Positions 9,098-16,658 of a stretch of DNA of 64,000 nucleotides are shown here, piece after piece. The DNA comes from Nocardioides mangrovi (lineage in GTDB: Bacteria; Actinomycetota; Actinomycetes; Propionibacteriales; Nocardioidaceae). The translations under genes were made by a program, and so were the position numbers. Under the pieces are notes generated by a model. That model had not been told where the DNA came from, did not search any database, and saw only the letters and a list, made by a program, of their open reading frames with translations. How positions within the stretch are numbered: the stretch's first letter is position 1; every line of letters begins with the position of its first letter. The stretch is from assembly GCF_020073815.1 (NCBI RefSeq), contig NZ_JAIQZJ010000008.1:1-64000 (forward strand), read 5' to 3'.

Positions 9098-9222
9098 GGT
9101 TCCCCGACGTAACTCACGCTTCCCCTACGAACCTTTGTCGGGACAGCGCGAGATTCACCGCCTACCCGGTGAATCTCCCACTGCCCCGACGAATCTGGCA
9201 CTGCCCCGACGAAACTCCCGTG
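9098..9222. repeat. Right inverted repeat of the cassette, with internal hairpin
   Basis: Inverted copy of 7940-8060. The hairpin arms are 9150-9160 and 9167-9177 with the same CCTACC loop, and the same TCCCCGAC/GTCGGGG octamers occur at matching distances. It begins 17 bp after the stop codon of the enclosed gene and ends 15 bp before the glutathione peroxidase stop, so the gene and its repeats form one compact unit. Divergence between copies is modest, mostly in spacer bases. Confidence 0.8.
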
Positions 9223-9237
9223 GCGAAGCGGGGCAGC

Positions 9238-9726
9238 TCAGTCGAGCATCGCCTCGATGGCGTCGACGATGCGCTCGTCGTCGGGCTCGGTGCGGGGGCG
9301 GAAGCGGGAGATGACGGTGCCGTCGGCGGCGATGAGGAACTTCTCGAAGTTCCACTGGACGTCGCCGGCCTCGCCCTCCTCGTCGGGGGCGGCGGTGAGC
9401 GTCCGGTAGATCTCGTGGCGGTCGTCGCCGTTGACCTCGATCTTCTCGGTCATCGGGAAGGAGACGCCGTACGTCGCGGAGCAGAACTCGGCGATCTCCT
9501 CGGCCGAGCCCGGCTCCTGGCCCATGAACTGGTTGCAGGGCAGCCCGACCACGGTGAAGCCGCGCTCGGCGTACGTCTCCTGCAGCTTCTCCAGGCCGGT
9601 GTACTGCGGCGTGAGGCCGCACTTGCTGGCGACGTTGACGAGGAGGGCCGGCTGGCCGCCGGTGAGGTCGCCGAGCGTGGCGGGCGTGCCGTCGAGCCGC
9701 GCGATCGAGGAGTCGAGGATGCTCAT
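9238..9726 (-). CDS. Glutathione peroxidase family protein (thiol peroxidase)
   Basis: A 162-residue cytosolic peroxidase reducing H2O2 or organic hydroperoxides. Signature elements are NVASKCGLTPQY with the peroxidatic Cys36, GLPCNQF near residue 70 and WNFEKFL near 128, which supply the Gln, Trp and Asn of the active site. Cysteine rather than selenocysteine is present. In actinobacteria, which lack glutathione, such enzymes normally use thioredoxin (family knowledge). TACGCT (9739-9734) lies 7 nt before the ATG, so the mRNA is probably leaderless. Confidence 0.9.
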   Translation of the reverse strand: MSILDSSIARLDGTPATLGDLTGGQPALLVNVASKCGLTPQYTGLEKLQETYAERGFTVVGLPCNQFMGQEPGSAEEIAEFCSATYGVSFPMTEKIEVNGDDRHEIYRTLTAAPDEEGEAGDVQWNFEKFLIAADGTVISRFRPRTEPDDERIVDAIEAMLD

Positions 9727-9773
9727 GCCGACGAGCGTAGAGGCAGCCCGGATGCGGCAGGCAGGATGGGCGC

Positions 9774-10811
9774 GTGCGCGCCATCGTCCTCGACACGGTC
9801 CGAGCGGTCCCCGAGGTCCGGGAGGTGCCGTCGCCCTCGGCCCCGCCGGGCGGCGTCGTGGTCCGGGTCCTGGCGACCGGGATGTGCCGCAGCGACTGGC
9901 ACGCCTGGGCCGGGCACGACCCGGACATCGTCTTCCCGCACGTCCCGGGCCACGAGCTCGCCGGCGTCGTGGTGGAGGTCGGTGCCCGGGTACGCCGGTG
10001 GCGGGTCGGTGACCGGGTCACCGCGCCGTTCGTGTGCGGCTGCGGCCGCTGCGCGTGGTGCCTCGCCGGCGACGCGCAGGTCTGCCCGGACCAGCAGCAG
10101 CCGGGCTTCACGCACTGGGGGTCCTTCGCGGAGGAGGTCGTCCTCCACGCCGCGGACACCAACCTCGTGGGGCTGCCCGAGGCCGTGGACTTCGCGACCG
10201 CGGCCGCGCTCGGCTGCCGGTTCGCCACGGCGTACCGCGCGCTCGTCGCCCGGGCGCGGCTGCAGGCCGGGGAGTGGGTGACGGTGGTCGGCGCGGGTGG
10301 CGTCGGCCTGAGCGCGGTGATGATCGGCCACGCCGTCGGCGCGCGGGTGGTCGCGGTCGACCGCAACCCCGAGGCCCTGGCGCTCGCCACCCGGCTCGGC
10401 GCGGAGCACACGGTGCTCGCCGACGGGTCCGACGTACCTGCGGCCGTGCTGGCGCTGACCGACGGCGGCAGCCACGTCGCGGTGGACGCGGTCGGCGGCG
10501 AGCAGACCTGCGCCGACGCGATCCACAGCCTGCGTCGGCGTGGCCGGCACGTGCAGGTCGGCCTGCTCCCGCCGGTCGACGGCCATCCGCGGGTGCCGAT
10601 GGACCGGGTGATCGGCTGGGAGATCGACGTGCTCGGCAGCCACGGCATGGCGGCGGTCGACTACCCCGCGATGCTGGACCTGATCGGGCAGGGAGCGCTG
10701 CAGCCGCAGCGGCTGGTCGAGCGCAGCATCGACCTCGACGAGGCGGCCCGGCTGCTGCCGGTGCTCGACGAGACCACGCTGGCCGGCATCACTGTCGTCG
10801 TCCCCGGATAG
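9774..10811 (+). CDS. Zinc-dependent alcohol dehydrogenase (MDR superfamily)
   Basis: A 345-residue medium-chain dehydrogenase. Catalytic zinc ligands are in GMCRSDWH (Cys) and PGHELAG (His-Glu); the structural zinc site is the four-cysteine CGCGRCAWCLAGDAQVC segment. The Rossmann motif GAGGVGLSAV follows near residue 175 for NAD(P). The acidic residue in VAVDRN after the second beta strand favours NAD. The start is GTG, with CAGGAT 6 nt upstream as a leaderless -10. Substrate is not predictable. The SNF2 helicase gene begins 9 nt downstream but has its own -10 hexamer. Confidence 0.9.
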   Translation: MRAIVLDTVRAVPEVREVPSPSAPPGGVVVRVLATGMCRSDWHAWAGHDPDIVFPHVPGHELAGVVVEVGARVRRWRVGDRVTAPFVCGCGRCAWCLAGDAQVCPDQQQPGFTHWGSFAEEVVLHAADTNLVGLPEAVDFATAAALGCRFATAYRALVARARLQAGEWVTVVGAGGVGLSAVMIGHAVGARVVAVDRNPEALALATRLGAEHTVLADGSDVPAAVLALTDGGSHVAVDAVGGEQTCADAIHSLRRRGRHVQVGLLPPVDGHPRVPMDRVIGWEIDVLGSHGMAAVDYPAMLDLIGQGALQPQRLVERSIDLDEAARLLPVLDETTLAGITVVVPG

Positions 10812-10820
10812 CGTCGCCGC

Positions 10821-13520
10821 GTGCCCTTCGTCCCGCTGACCGGTCCCGCGACCTTCCGCGCCGGTGACCCGCCGCGGGAGGGGGTCGTGGAGTTCAGCGA
10901 CCAGCGGCGGACGGTCGCGCTGCCGATCCGCGCCGCGATCCCGGTGCTCACCAGGGCCCGCAACCGCGAGGACCTGCACCCGACCGTCGGGCTGCTGTCG
11001 GGAGCGGCGTTGCTGGGGATGCGGCTGGTGGCGGCGGGCAAGTTCGCGCCCGGCCCGACCGCGTCCGGCGAGGCCCCGCGCTGGCAGGTGAGCGGGCTGG
11101 ACGCGGACGACGAGGACCGCATCGAGATGCTCGCCCGGGCCCAGCGCGACGACGAGCGCGTGGTGCGCGACCTGATCGACGCGATCGCCGACGCGATGCC
11201 GCGGCAGCCGCCGGTCGAGGTCCCGGACCGTACGCCGAAGGGCCCGTCCCGACCGTCCTTCGAGCAGCGGCTGCAGCAGCGCCTCGCCCGGCACCGCCGG
11301 GTCGAGGTCGGCGACCTGCCCCAGCTGGTCCGGCTCTCGATCCGGGTCGAGGCCGACGAGGAGGAGCTGGTCGCGGGCGCCGTACGCCTGGTGCCGCAGG
11401 TGCACGACGAGCAGAACCCCCTCCACCTCTGCGACCTCGCGTCGCTGTGGGTCGACGACCCGGAGCAGCACGGGTTCGGCGACCGGGCGCGCACCCATGC
11501 GACCATCGCGCTGCGCGCCGCGGCCGACGCGTGGCCGGTGCTCGACCGGCTGCTGGAGCTCCGGGTGCCCGACCAGCTCCAGCTCGACACCGACGAGCTC
11601 GTCAGCCTCCTCGACGGCGGCGTCGAGGCGCTCCGCGACCGCGGCGTCGACGTGATGTGGCCGCGCAGCCTCGGCCGCGACCTCAGTGCGGCCGCGACCC
11701 TCGACCGCGCGCGGACGCCCGGGTCGGCGGGGGGTGCGCGCGAGGAGCCGCTCAACGAGCCGATGCTGGCGACCGACCAGGTCTTCGCCTTCCGGTGGCA
11801 GCTGGCGCTGCACGGCGATCCGCTCACCGAGGAGGAGATGGACCTGCTCGCGGCGTCGGCGACGCCGCTGATGCGGCTGCGCGGCAACTGGACCGTCGTC
11901 GACCCGGCGATCGCCCGGAAGGCTCGCAAGCGGCTGCTGCGCACGGTGCGCCCGGCCGAGGCGGTCGCGGCCGCCCTCACCGGTGTCGTCCAGGTCGGGA
12001 CTGCGGAGCAGCAGGAGCAGGTGGTGGTCGGGGCCTCGCTGCTCCGGGTCCGCGAGCAGCTGGTCGGCGCCGCGACCCGCGAGCCGGTGCCGCCGCCGGA
12101 GGCCCTCGCCGCGACCCTGCGGGACTACCAGCGGCACGGCCTGACCTGGCTGGCCGAGCTGACCTCGCTCGGCCTCGGCGCCTGCCTGGCCGACGACATG
12201 GGCCTCGGCAAGACCATCACCCTGATCGCGCTCCACCTCCACCGCCACGAGCGGGGCGCCACCGGGCCGACGCTCGTGGTCTGCCCGGCGAGCCTGCTCG
12301 GCAACTGGGAGGACGAGGTCCACCGCTTCGCGCCCGGCACACCGGTGACCCGCTTCCACGGCAGCGCGCGCGACCTCGACGGCGTCGGCGACGGGTTCGT
12401 GCTCACGACGTACGGCACCCTTCAGCGCGACGCCGAGCGGCTCGCTGGGGTCGCCTGGGACCTCGTCGTCGCGGACGAGGCGCAGCACGTCAAGAACCCC
12501 CGGACCGCGACCGCCCGCGCGCTGCGCGGCATCCCCAGCGCGGCGCGGGTCGCGCTGACCGGCACCCCCGTGGAGAACAACCTCACCGAGCTCTGGGCGA
12601 TCCTCGACTGGGCGATCCCGGGCCTGCTCGGGAGCCGCAACGCCTTCCGCAAGGTGTGGGCCGGGCCGATCGAGTCGGGGCGCGAGCCGACCAAGGCGCG
12701 GCAGTTCGCCGACCTGATCGGGCCGTTCCTCCTGCGCCGGCGCAAGTCCGACCCGGGCATCGCGCCCGAGCTCCCGCCCAAGACCGAGACCGACCACCGG
12801 GTCGGGCTGACCCGCGAGCAAGTCGTGCTCTACGAGTCGTTCGTGCGCGACGTGATGGCCCGCATCGAGCGCGCCGACGAGGACGCTCGCCGCGGGCTGG
12901 TGCTCACGCTGCTCACCGGCCTCAAGCAGATCTGCAACCACCCGGCCCAGTTCCTCAAGCAGGGCGCAACCCGCCTGTCGGGCCGCTCGCAGAAGATCGA
13001 CCTGCTCGACGAGCTGCTCGGCACGGTGCTGGCCGAGGACGGCGCCGCGCTCGTCTTCACCCAGTACGTCGCGATGGCGCGGCTGCTCGAGTCCCACCTC
13101 GCCAGGGCCGGCATCCCCCACCAGCTGCTGCACGGCGGCACCCCGGTCCGCGAGCGGGAGGCGATGGTGCGCCGCTTCCAGGCGGGGGAGGCGCCGGTCT
13201 TCCTGCTCTCCCTCAAGGCCGGCGGCACCGGCCTCAACCTCACCCGCGCCGACCACGTCATCCACGTCGATCGCTGGTGGAACCCCGCCGTCGAGGAGCA
13301 GGCCACCGACCGCGCCTACCGGATCGGCCAGACCCGGCCGGTGCAGGTGCACCGGATGATCACCCGCGGCACCGTCGAGGAGCGGATCGCCGAGATGCTC
13401 GGCCGCAAGCGCGCGCTCGCCGACGCCGTCCTCGGCCGCGGCGAAACCGCGCTGACCGAGCTCAGCAACGACGAGCTGCGTGACCTGGTGACCCTGCGGC
13501 CCGACGCCCGGGACGACTGA
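10821..13520 (+). CDS. SNF2-family DEAD/DEAH-box helicase
   Basis: An 899-residue ATP-dependent DNA translocase. The N-terminal half is the actinobacterial SNF2-associated region; the helicase core begins near residue 430, with Walker A DDMGLGKT (about 458-465), DEAQ box (about 552-555), ALTGTPVENNLTELW motif III, and the C-terminal helicase motifs SLKAGGTGLNL and DRWWNPAVEEQATDRAYRIGQ. GTG start with TAGCGT 6 nt upstream. It overlaps the SWIM-domain gene by one base, a pairing common in actinobacteria and suggesting a joint complex acting on DNA (repair or restart is assumed, not proven). Confidence 0.92.
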   Translation: MPFVPLTGPATFRAGDPPREGVVEFSDQRRTVALPIRAAIPVLTRARNREDLHPTVGLLSGAALLGMRLVAAGKFAPGPTASGEAPRWQVSGLDADDEDRIEMLARAQRDDERVVRDLIDAIADAMPRQPPVEVPDRTPKGPSRPSFEQRLQQRLARHRRVEVGDLPQLVRLSIRVEADEEELVAGAVRLVPQVHDEQNPLHLCDLASLWVDDPEQHGFGDRARTHATIALRAAADAWPVLDRLLELRVPDQLQLDTDELVSLLDGGVEALRDRGVDVMWPRSLGRDLSAAATLDRARTPGSAGGAREEPLNEPMLATDQVFAFRWQLALHGDPLTEEEMDLLAASATPLMRLRGNWTVVDPAIARKARKRLLRTVRPAEAVAAALTGVVQVGTAEQQEQVVVGASLLRVREQLVGAATREPVPPPEALAATLRDYQRHGLTWLAELTSLGLGACLADDMGLGKTITLIALHLHRHERGATGPTLVVCPASLLGNWEDEVHRFAPGTPVTRFHGSARDLDGVGDGFVLTTYGTLQRDAERLAGVAWDLVVADEAQHVKNPRTATARALRGIPSAARVALTGTPVENNLTELWAILDWAIPGLLGSRNAFRKVWAGPIESGREPTKARQFADLIGPFLLRRRKSDPGIAPELPPKTETDHRVGLTREQVVLYESFVRDVMARIERADEDARRGLVLTLLTGLKQICNHPAQFLKQGATRLSGRSQKIDLLDELLGTVLAEDGAALVFTQYVAMARLLESHLARAGIPHQLLHGGTPVREREAMVRRFQAGEAPVFLLSLKAGGTGLNLTRADHVIHVDRWWNPAVEEQATDRAYRIGQTRPVQVHRMITRGTVEERIAEMLGRKRALADAVLGRGETALTELSNDELRDLVTLRPDARDD

Positions 13521-14197
13521 TGGCCGGGCCGGTGCTGCACCCGCGGGTCGCGGCCCGCCGCGGCGGCTCCCGCGCGACCACCTGGTGGGGCAAGGCGTGG
13601 GTGCGGGCGGTCGAGGAGGCGGCGTACGCCGACGGCGACCTGAGTGCCGCCCGCTCGCTCGCGCGCGGCGGCCACGTCGGCGGCATCACCACCGAGCCGG
13701 GACGGTATGTCGCGTCCGTCGAGGACCCGCGCGGGCTGTGGACCGTCGAGGGCACGGTGCCGGTGCTCGACGAGTCGGGGCTGGCCGCGCTGGTCGAGAC
13801 GGTCGCCGCGGTGTCGGGCCGGATCGCGGCGCTGACCGCCGGCGACCTGCCGCACGACCTGGTCGAGCAGGCCGAGGAGTCGGGCGCCGAGCTGCTGCCC
13901 TACGGCGGGGAGCTCGACGCCAGCTGCGGCTGCGACCACTGGGCCGACCCGTGCGTCCACGCGCTCGCGGTGCTGTCCCAGCTGGCCTGGCTGGTCGACG
14001 CCGACCCGTTCGTGCTGCTCCAGCTGCGCGGCATGCCCCGTGAGGAGCTGCTCGCGCGGCTGCACGCGCGCACGCGGGTGGTCGACGAGCAGGACGTCGA
14101 CGACGTCGACCTCGACCTGGCCGTCGAGGCGGCGCTCTACGCAGCCCGGGTGCTCGACGAGCCGGTCACCGAAGCGCACCCAGCGTCATCCGGCTGA
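13520..14197 (+). CDS. SWIM zinc-finger protein, partner of the SNF2 helicase
   Basis: A 225-residue protein with a CGCDHWADPCVH segment near residues 136-147, fitting the CxCx(n)CxH SWIM zinc finger thought to bind DNA or protein. The N-terminal part (RRGGSRATTWWGKAWVRAVEE) is conserved in SNF2-linked SWIM proteins. The ATG overlaps the helicase TGA by one base, so the two are translationally coupled. Its 3' end overlaps the convergent TetR gene by 32 bp. No enzyme activity is expected; a recruiting or regulatory subunit is most likely. Confidence 0.85.
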   Translation: MAGPVLHPRVAARRGGSRATTWWGKAWVRAVEEAAYADGDLSAARSLARGGHVGGITTEPGRYVASVEDPRGLWTVEGTVPVLDESGLAALVETVAAVSGRIAALTAGDLPHDLVEQAEESGAELLPYGGELDASCGCDHWADPCVHALAVLSQLAWLVDADPFVLLQLRGMPREELLARLHARTRVVDEQDVDDVDLDLAVEAALYAARVLDEPVTEAHPASSG

Positions 14198-14720
14198 GCA
14201 GGTCACGCATCCGGTCGTCGGGGAGCAGCCCGCTGTGCGGGGTGGAGTTGATGAGCCCGAACGCCGCGTGCGCCATCGCCCGCGCGGTGTCCAGCGCCAG
14301 GGCGGGGTCGAGCAGCCGGAGCTCGGCGGCCCAGAGGTCGACGTACTCGCGCTGCAGGCTGCGCACCCGCTCGCGGGCATCTTCCGGGAGCGACTCCCAG
14401 TCGCGGTCCTGGACGACGATCAGCGGCCGGTGGCGCAGCGCGAAGTCGACGTGCCAGTCGACGAGCCCCGCGAGCGCCGCGGCCGGGTCGCCCGCATCGG
14501 CGACGCGCTGCCGGCCGACCCGGAGGAGCTCCTCGCTGATCGAGACCAGCATCTCGGCGAGCATCGCCTGCTTCGAGTCGAAGTGCTTGTAGAGCGCCGG
14601 CCCGGAGATGCCGCACGCCGCGCCGAGGTCCGCGACCGAGACGCCGTGGAAGCCTCGTGCGGCGAACAGCTCGGCAGCGGTCTCGAGGATCTGGCTCCGT
14701 CGATCCGGGGGGCGGCTCAC
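14166..14720 (-). CDS. TetR-family repressor, probable regulator of the 21.2 kb carboxylase operon
   Basis: A 184-residue TetR protein: helix-turn-helix in residues about 10-57 (ILETAAELFAARGFHGVSVADLG through GPALYKHFDSKQAML), then an all-helical ligand-binding domain. It resembles regulators usually found next to acyl-CoA carboxylase genes of branched-chain amino acid degradation (family recollection). Starts with GTG; TAACCT lies 6 nt upstream inside an inverted repeat, implying autorepression. An operator of the same design controls the acc operon 6.5 kb away. An acyl-CoA is the probable inducer (inference). Confidence 0.85.
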   Translation of the reverse strand: MSRPPDRRSQILETAAELFAARGFHGVSVADLGAACGISGPALYKHFDSKQAMLAEMLVSISEELLRVGRQRVADAGDPAAALAGLVDWHVDFALRHRPLIVVQDRDWESLPEDARERVRSLQREYVDLWAAELRLLDPALALDTARAMAHAAFGLINSTPHSGLLPDDRMRDLLSRMTLGALR

Positions 14721-14726
14721 GCCTCC

Positions 14727-14745
14727 AGGTTAGTGGTGGTTAACC
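14727..14745 (-). promoter_or_regulatory. TetR operator and leaderless promoter of the TetR gene
   Basis: Read on the minus strand this is GGTTAAC-N6-TAACC, a 5-bp inverted repeat with 8-bp spacing, with the TAACCT -10 hexamer (14732-14727) as its right arm, 6 nt before the GTG. The stop codon of the upstream thioredoxin gene (14742-14740) lies inside the operator. The layout is identical to that at 21226-21250 in front of the acyl-CoA carboxylase genes. Confidence 0.7.
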
Positions 14746-15138
14746 CTGGTCGGGCTGCTGTCCCGCCTGCTGTCCCCCGGAGTCCTGGGCAGCGATCTGG
14801 CGGCGGACGTCGTCCATGTCGAGCTCCTTGACCGCGCCGATCACCTGCTCGAGGGCGGGCGCCGGGAGCGCGCCGGGCTGGGCGAAGACGAGGATCCCGT
14901 CGCGGAAGGCCATCAGGGTCGGGATGGAGGTGATCTGCGCGGCGGCCGCCAACGACTGCTCGGCCTCGGTGTCGACCTTGCCGAAGGTGACGTCGGGATG
15001 GGCCTCCGACGCGGCCTCGAAGACCGGTGCGAACTGGCGGCACGGGCCGCACCAGGACGCCCAGAAGTCGACGAGCACGATCCCGTTGTCGACGACGGTC
15101 TGCTCGAAGGTGTCGGCGGTCAGCGTGGTGGTGGCCAT
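14740..15138 (-). CDS. Thioredoxin (copy 1 of the sulfur island)
   Basis: A 132-residue thioredoxin with the canonical WCGPC active site (29-33) and the cis-Pro motif SIPT near residue 74. It reduces disulfides and persulfides. It is closely related, at roughly four residues in five, to the thioredoxin encoded at 15872-16243 in the same operon, differing mainly in a Gln-rich tail; a recent tandem duplication is likely. GGAGAAG Shine-Dalgarno precedes the ATG. As last gene of the trx-DUF302-cstR-trx operon it is probably induced by sulfane sulfur through the CstR-like sensor. Confidence 0.92.
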   Translation of the reverse strand: MATTTLTADTFEQTVVDNGIVLVDFWASWCGPCRQFAPVFEAASEAHPDVTFGKVDTEAEQSLAAAAQITSIPTLMAFRDGILVFAQPGALPAPALEQVIGAVKELDMDDVRRQIAAQDSGGQQAGQQPDQG

Positions 15139-15183
15139 GTCTTCTCCAACGACGGTGCCGGCACGGTCATTCCGAGGCGGCGG

Positions 15184-15447
15184 TCACGCCAGCGAGAGGA
15201 AGAGCTTCTCCATCTTCTTCACGTCCATCCCGTCGAGACCGTCGCCGGAGGACAGGCACTGCTGGAGGCCGGTGGCGACGATCGCGAAGCCCGCCCGGTC
15301 GAGGGCCTTGGACACCGCGGCGAGCTGGGTCACGACGTCCTCGCACTCGCGGCCCTCCTCGAGCATGCGGAGGACGCCGTCGAGCTGCCCACGGGCGCGC
15401 TTGATGCGGTTGATGACGGGCGTCATCTCGGTCGGGTCGAGCTCCAT
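15184..15447 (-). CDS. CsoR/CstR-family repressor, CstR-like persulfide sensor
   Basis: An 87-residue all-helical repressor (MTPVINRIKRARGQLDGVLRMLE is the family's first helix). Cys35 and Cys64 are spaced as in CstR (Cys31/Cys60), while the His of the copper-binding C-H-C triad of CsoR is replaced by Gly60. That favours sensing of persulfides by di-, tri- or tetrasulfide formation rather than Cu(I). Genes around it (rhodanese, persulfide dioxygenase-like, TauE) are those of the staphylococcal cst regulon. The ATG overlaps the DUF302 stop (ATGA). Its predicted operators are at 16275-16290 and 16309-16324. Confidence 0.85.
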   Translation of the reverse strand: MELDPTEMTPVINRIKRARGQLDGVLRMLEEGRECEDVVTQLAAVSKALDRAGFAIVATGLQQCLSSGDGLDGMDVKKMEKLFLSLA

Positions 15448-15875
15448 CAGTTCTCCTCGTCGAGCGCGGTCAGGACCGCGGTGAGCCGGGTGTGGGCCTC
15501 GGTGGCCACGGGGGCGATCTCCGCGCCCGCCATGGAGATCATCGCCAACGGGTCGAAGGCCTCCACGACGCAGGTGCCGTCGTCGATCGCGCGGACGACG
15601 ACGTTGCAGGGCAGCATCGTCGCTACGGCCGGGTCGATCTGCAGGGCCGCGTGGGCGAGCGGGGGGCGGCATGCTCCCAGGATGACCTGGGGCGAGAGGT
15701 CGACGCCGAGCTTCTCCGCCAACGTCGCGCGCAGGTCGATCTCGGTGAGGACGCCGAAGCCCTGCTCGGCCAGGGCCGCGCGCACGGACCCGACGGCCTC
15801 GTCGTAGGGACGGCGCACGGTCGTCGAGAGCGTGTACGGCGTGGTGTACGGCGTGGTGTGGGACGTCGGCGTCAT
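15447..15875 (-). CDS. DUF302 family protein
   Basis: A 142-residue protein matching DUF302: the segments RRPYDEAVGSVRAALAEQGFGVLTEIDL and KLGVDL followed by LGACRPPLAHAAL and the strand CNVVV are characteristic. The family is of unknown biochemical function and is often found with sulfur or metal stress genes. The N-terminus holds a short repeat (TTPY twice, encoded by a 12-bp tandem repeat). Translationally coupled to both neighbours by ATGA overlaps, so it is part of the reactive-sulfur operon. Cys69 and Cys90 could react with sulfane sulfur (speculation). Confidence 0.82.
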   Translation of the reverse strand: MTPTSHTTPYTTPYTLSTTVRRPYDEAVGSVRAALAEQGFGVLTEIDLRATLAEKLGVDLSPQVILGACRPPLAHAALQIDPAVATMLPCNVVVRAIDDGTCVVEAFDPLAMISMAGAEIAPVATEAHTRLTAVLTALDEEN

Positions 15876-16243
15876 CGGGCCGCACCGTCCTGCTCGGCCA
15901 GGCGCGCCCGGACGTCGTCCATGTCGAGCTCCCGGACGGCGGCGATCAGCTGCTCGAGCGCCGGCGCGGGCAGGGCGCCCGGCTGGGAGAAGACGAGGAC
16001 GCCGTCGCGGAAGGCCATCAGCGTGGGGATCGAGGTGATCCGGGCGGCGGCCGCGAGGCTCTGCTCGGCCTCGGTGTCGACCTTGCCGAAGACGATGTCG
16101 GGGTGGGCCTCGGAGGCCGCCTCGAAGACGGGCGCGAACTGGCGGCACGGGCCGCACCAGGACGCCCAGAAGTCGACGAGCACGATCCCGTTGTCGGTGA
16201 CGGTGCTCTCGAAGTCGGTCGCGGTCAGGGTGGTGGTGCTCAT
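15872..16243 (-). CDS. Thioredoxin (copy 2, first gene of the CstR-linked operon)
   Basis: A 123-residue thioredoxin with WCGPC at 29-33 and SIPT near 72. The ATG at 16243 is supported by AGGAGG spaced 6 nt upstream; the longer in-frame extension runs into the divergent promoter and is rejected. It starts the minus-strand operon trx2-DUF302-cstR-trx1. Two predicted CstR operators lie 32 and 66 nt from its start. Likely role: reducing protein persulfides and supplying electrons to the sulfur-oxidising enzymes encoded on the other strand. Confidence 0.93.
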   Translation of the reverse strand: MSTTTLTATDFESTVTDNGIVLVDFWASWCGPCRQFAPVFEAASEAHPDIVFGKVDTEAEQSLAAAARITSIPTLMAFRDGVLVFSQPGALPAPALEQLIAAVRELDMDDVRARLAEQDGAAR

Positions 16244-16268
16244 CGGTTCCTCCTGGAACGTGCTGGGT

Positions 16269-16296
16269 TTGACGATACCCCGGGGGGTGTTACGGT
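16269..16296 (+). promoter_or_regulatory. Promoter of the rhodanese operon with CstR-type operator in its spacer
   Basis: TTGACG (16269-16274) and TACGGT (16291-16296) are separated by exactly 16 bp, and the spacer is the imperfect palindrome ATACCCC-GG-GGGGTGT (16275-16290), the G/C-tract dyad bound by CsoR/CstR repressors. Binding would mask both promoter elements. Confidence 0.75.
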
Positions 16297-16308
16297 AGGG
16301 AACCGAAG

Positions 16309-16324
16309 ATACCCCCAGGGGTAT
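16309..16324. promoter_or_regulatory. Second CstR-type operator
   Basis: ATACCCCCAGGGGTAT is a perfect 7-bp-arm dyad with a 2-bp centre and matches the ATACCCC(N2)GGGGTAT type of CsoR/CstR sites. It lies 19 nt before the rhodanese ATG, downstream of the plus-strand -10 and upstream of the minus-strand thioredoxin promoter, so one repressor could silence both divergent operons. Confidence 0.75.
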
Positions 16325-16343
16325 TCCCGACCGAAGGATCCTC

Positions 16344-16658
16344 ATGGTGCACGAGATCGACGTCGTCCAGCTGGACGCCCTGCTCGCCGATGGCGCCACC
16401 GTCATCGACGTCCGTGAGCCCGACGAGTACGCCGCCGCCCACGTCGCCGGCACCCGACTCGTCCCGATGGGCGAGCTCGGCCGGCACATCGGTGAGCTGC
16501 TGACCGCGCGACCGGTCTACCTGATCTGCCGGAGCGGCAACCGCAGCGGGCTGATGTGCCAGGCCCTCGGCGAGCTCGGGCTGGAGGCGGTCAACGTCCG
16601 GGGGGGCCTCGACGCGTGGGTCGCCTCGGGTCGGCCGGTCGCGGGAGGCGCGGCATGA
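16344..16658 (+). CDS. Single-domain rhodanese (sulfurtransferase)
   Basis: A 104-residue rhodanese-like protein with the DVREPDEYAAAHVAGT motif near residue 22 and the catalytic loop CRSGNRSG with nucleophile Cys62. It moves sulfane sulfur as an enzyme-bound persulfide, typically to or from glutathione-like thiols, thiosulfate or downstream dioxygenases. First gene of a plus-strand operon under the CstR-type operators; Shine-Dalgarno GAAGGA precedes the ATG; its stop overlaps the next start (ATGA). Confidence 0.92.
   Translation: MVHEIDVVQLDALLADGATVIDVREPDEYAAAHVAGTRLVPMGELGRHIGELLTARPVYLICRSGNRSGLMCQALGELGLEAVNVRGGLDAWVASGRPVAGGAA

Noticed and set aside
9723..13352. 1209-codon open frame on the minus strand opposite the alcohol dehydrogenase and helicase genes
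   Set aside because: Low-complexity Arg/Gly/Ala/Val composition without any domain, wholly antisense to two well-supported genes; an effect of high GC.
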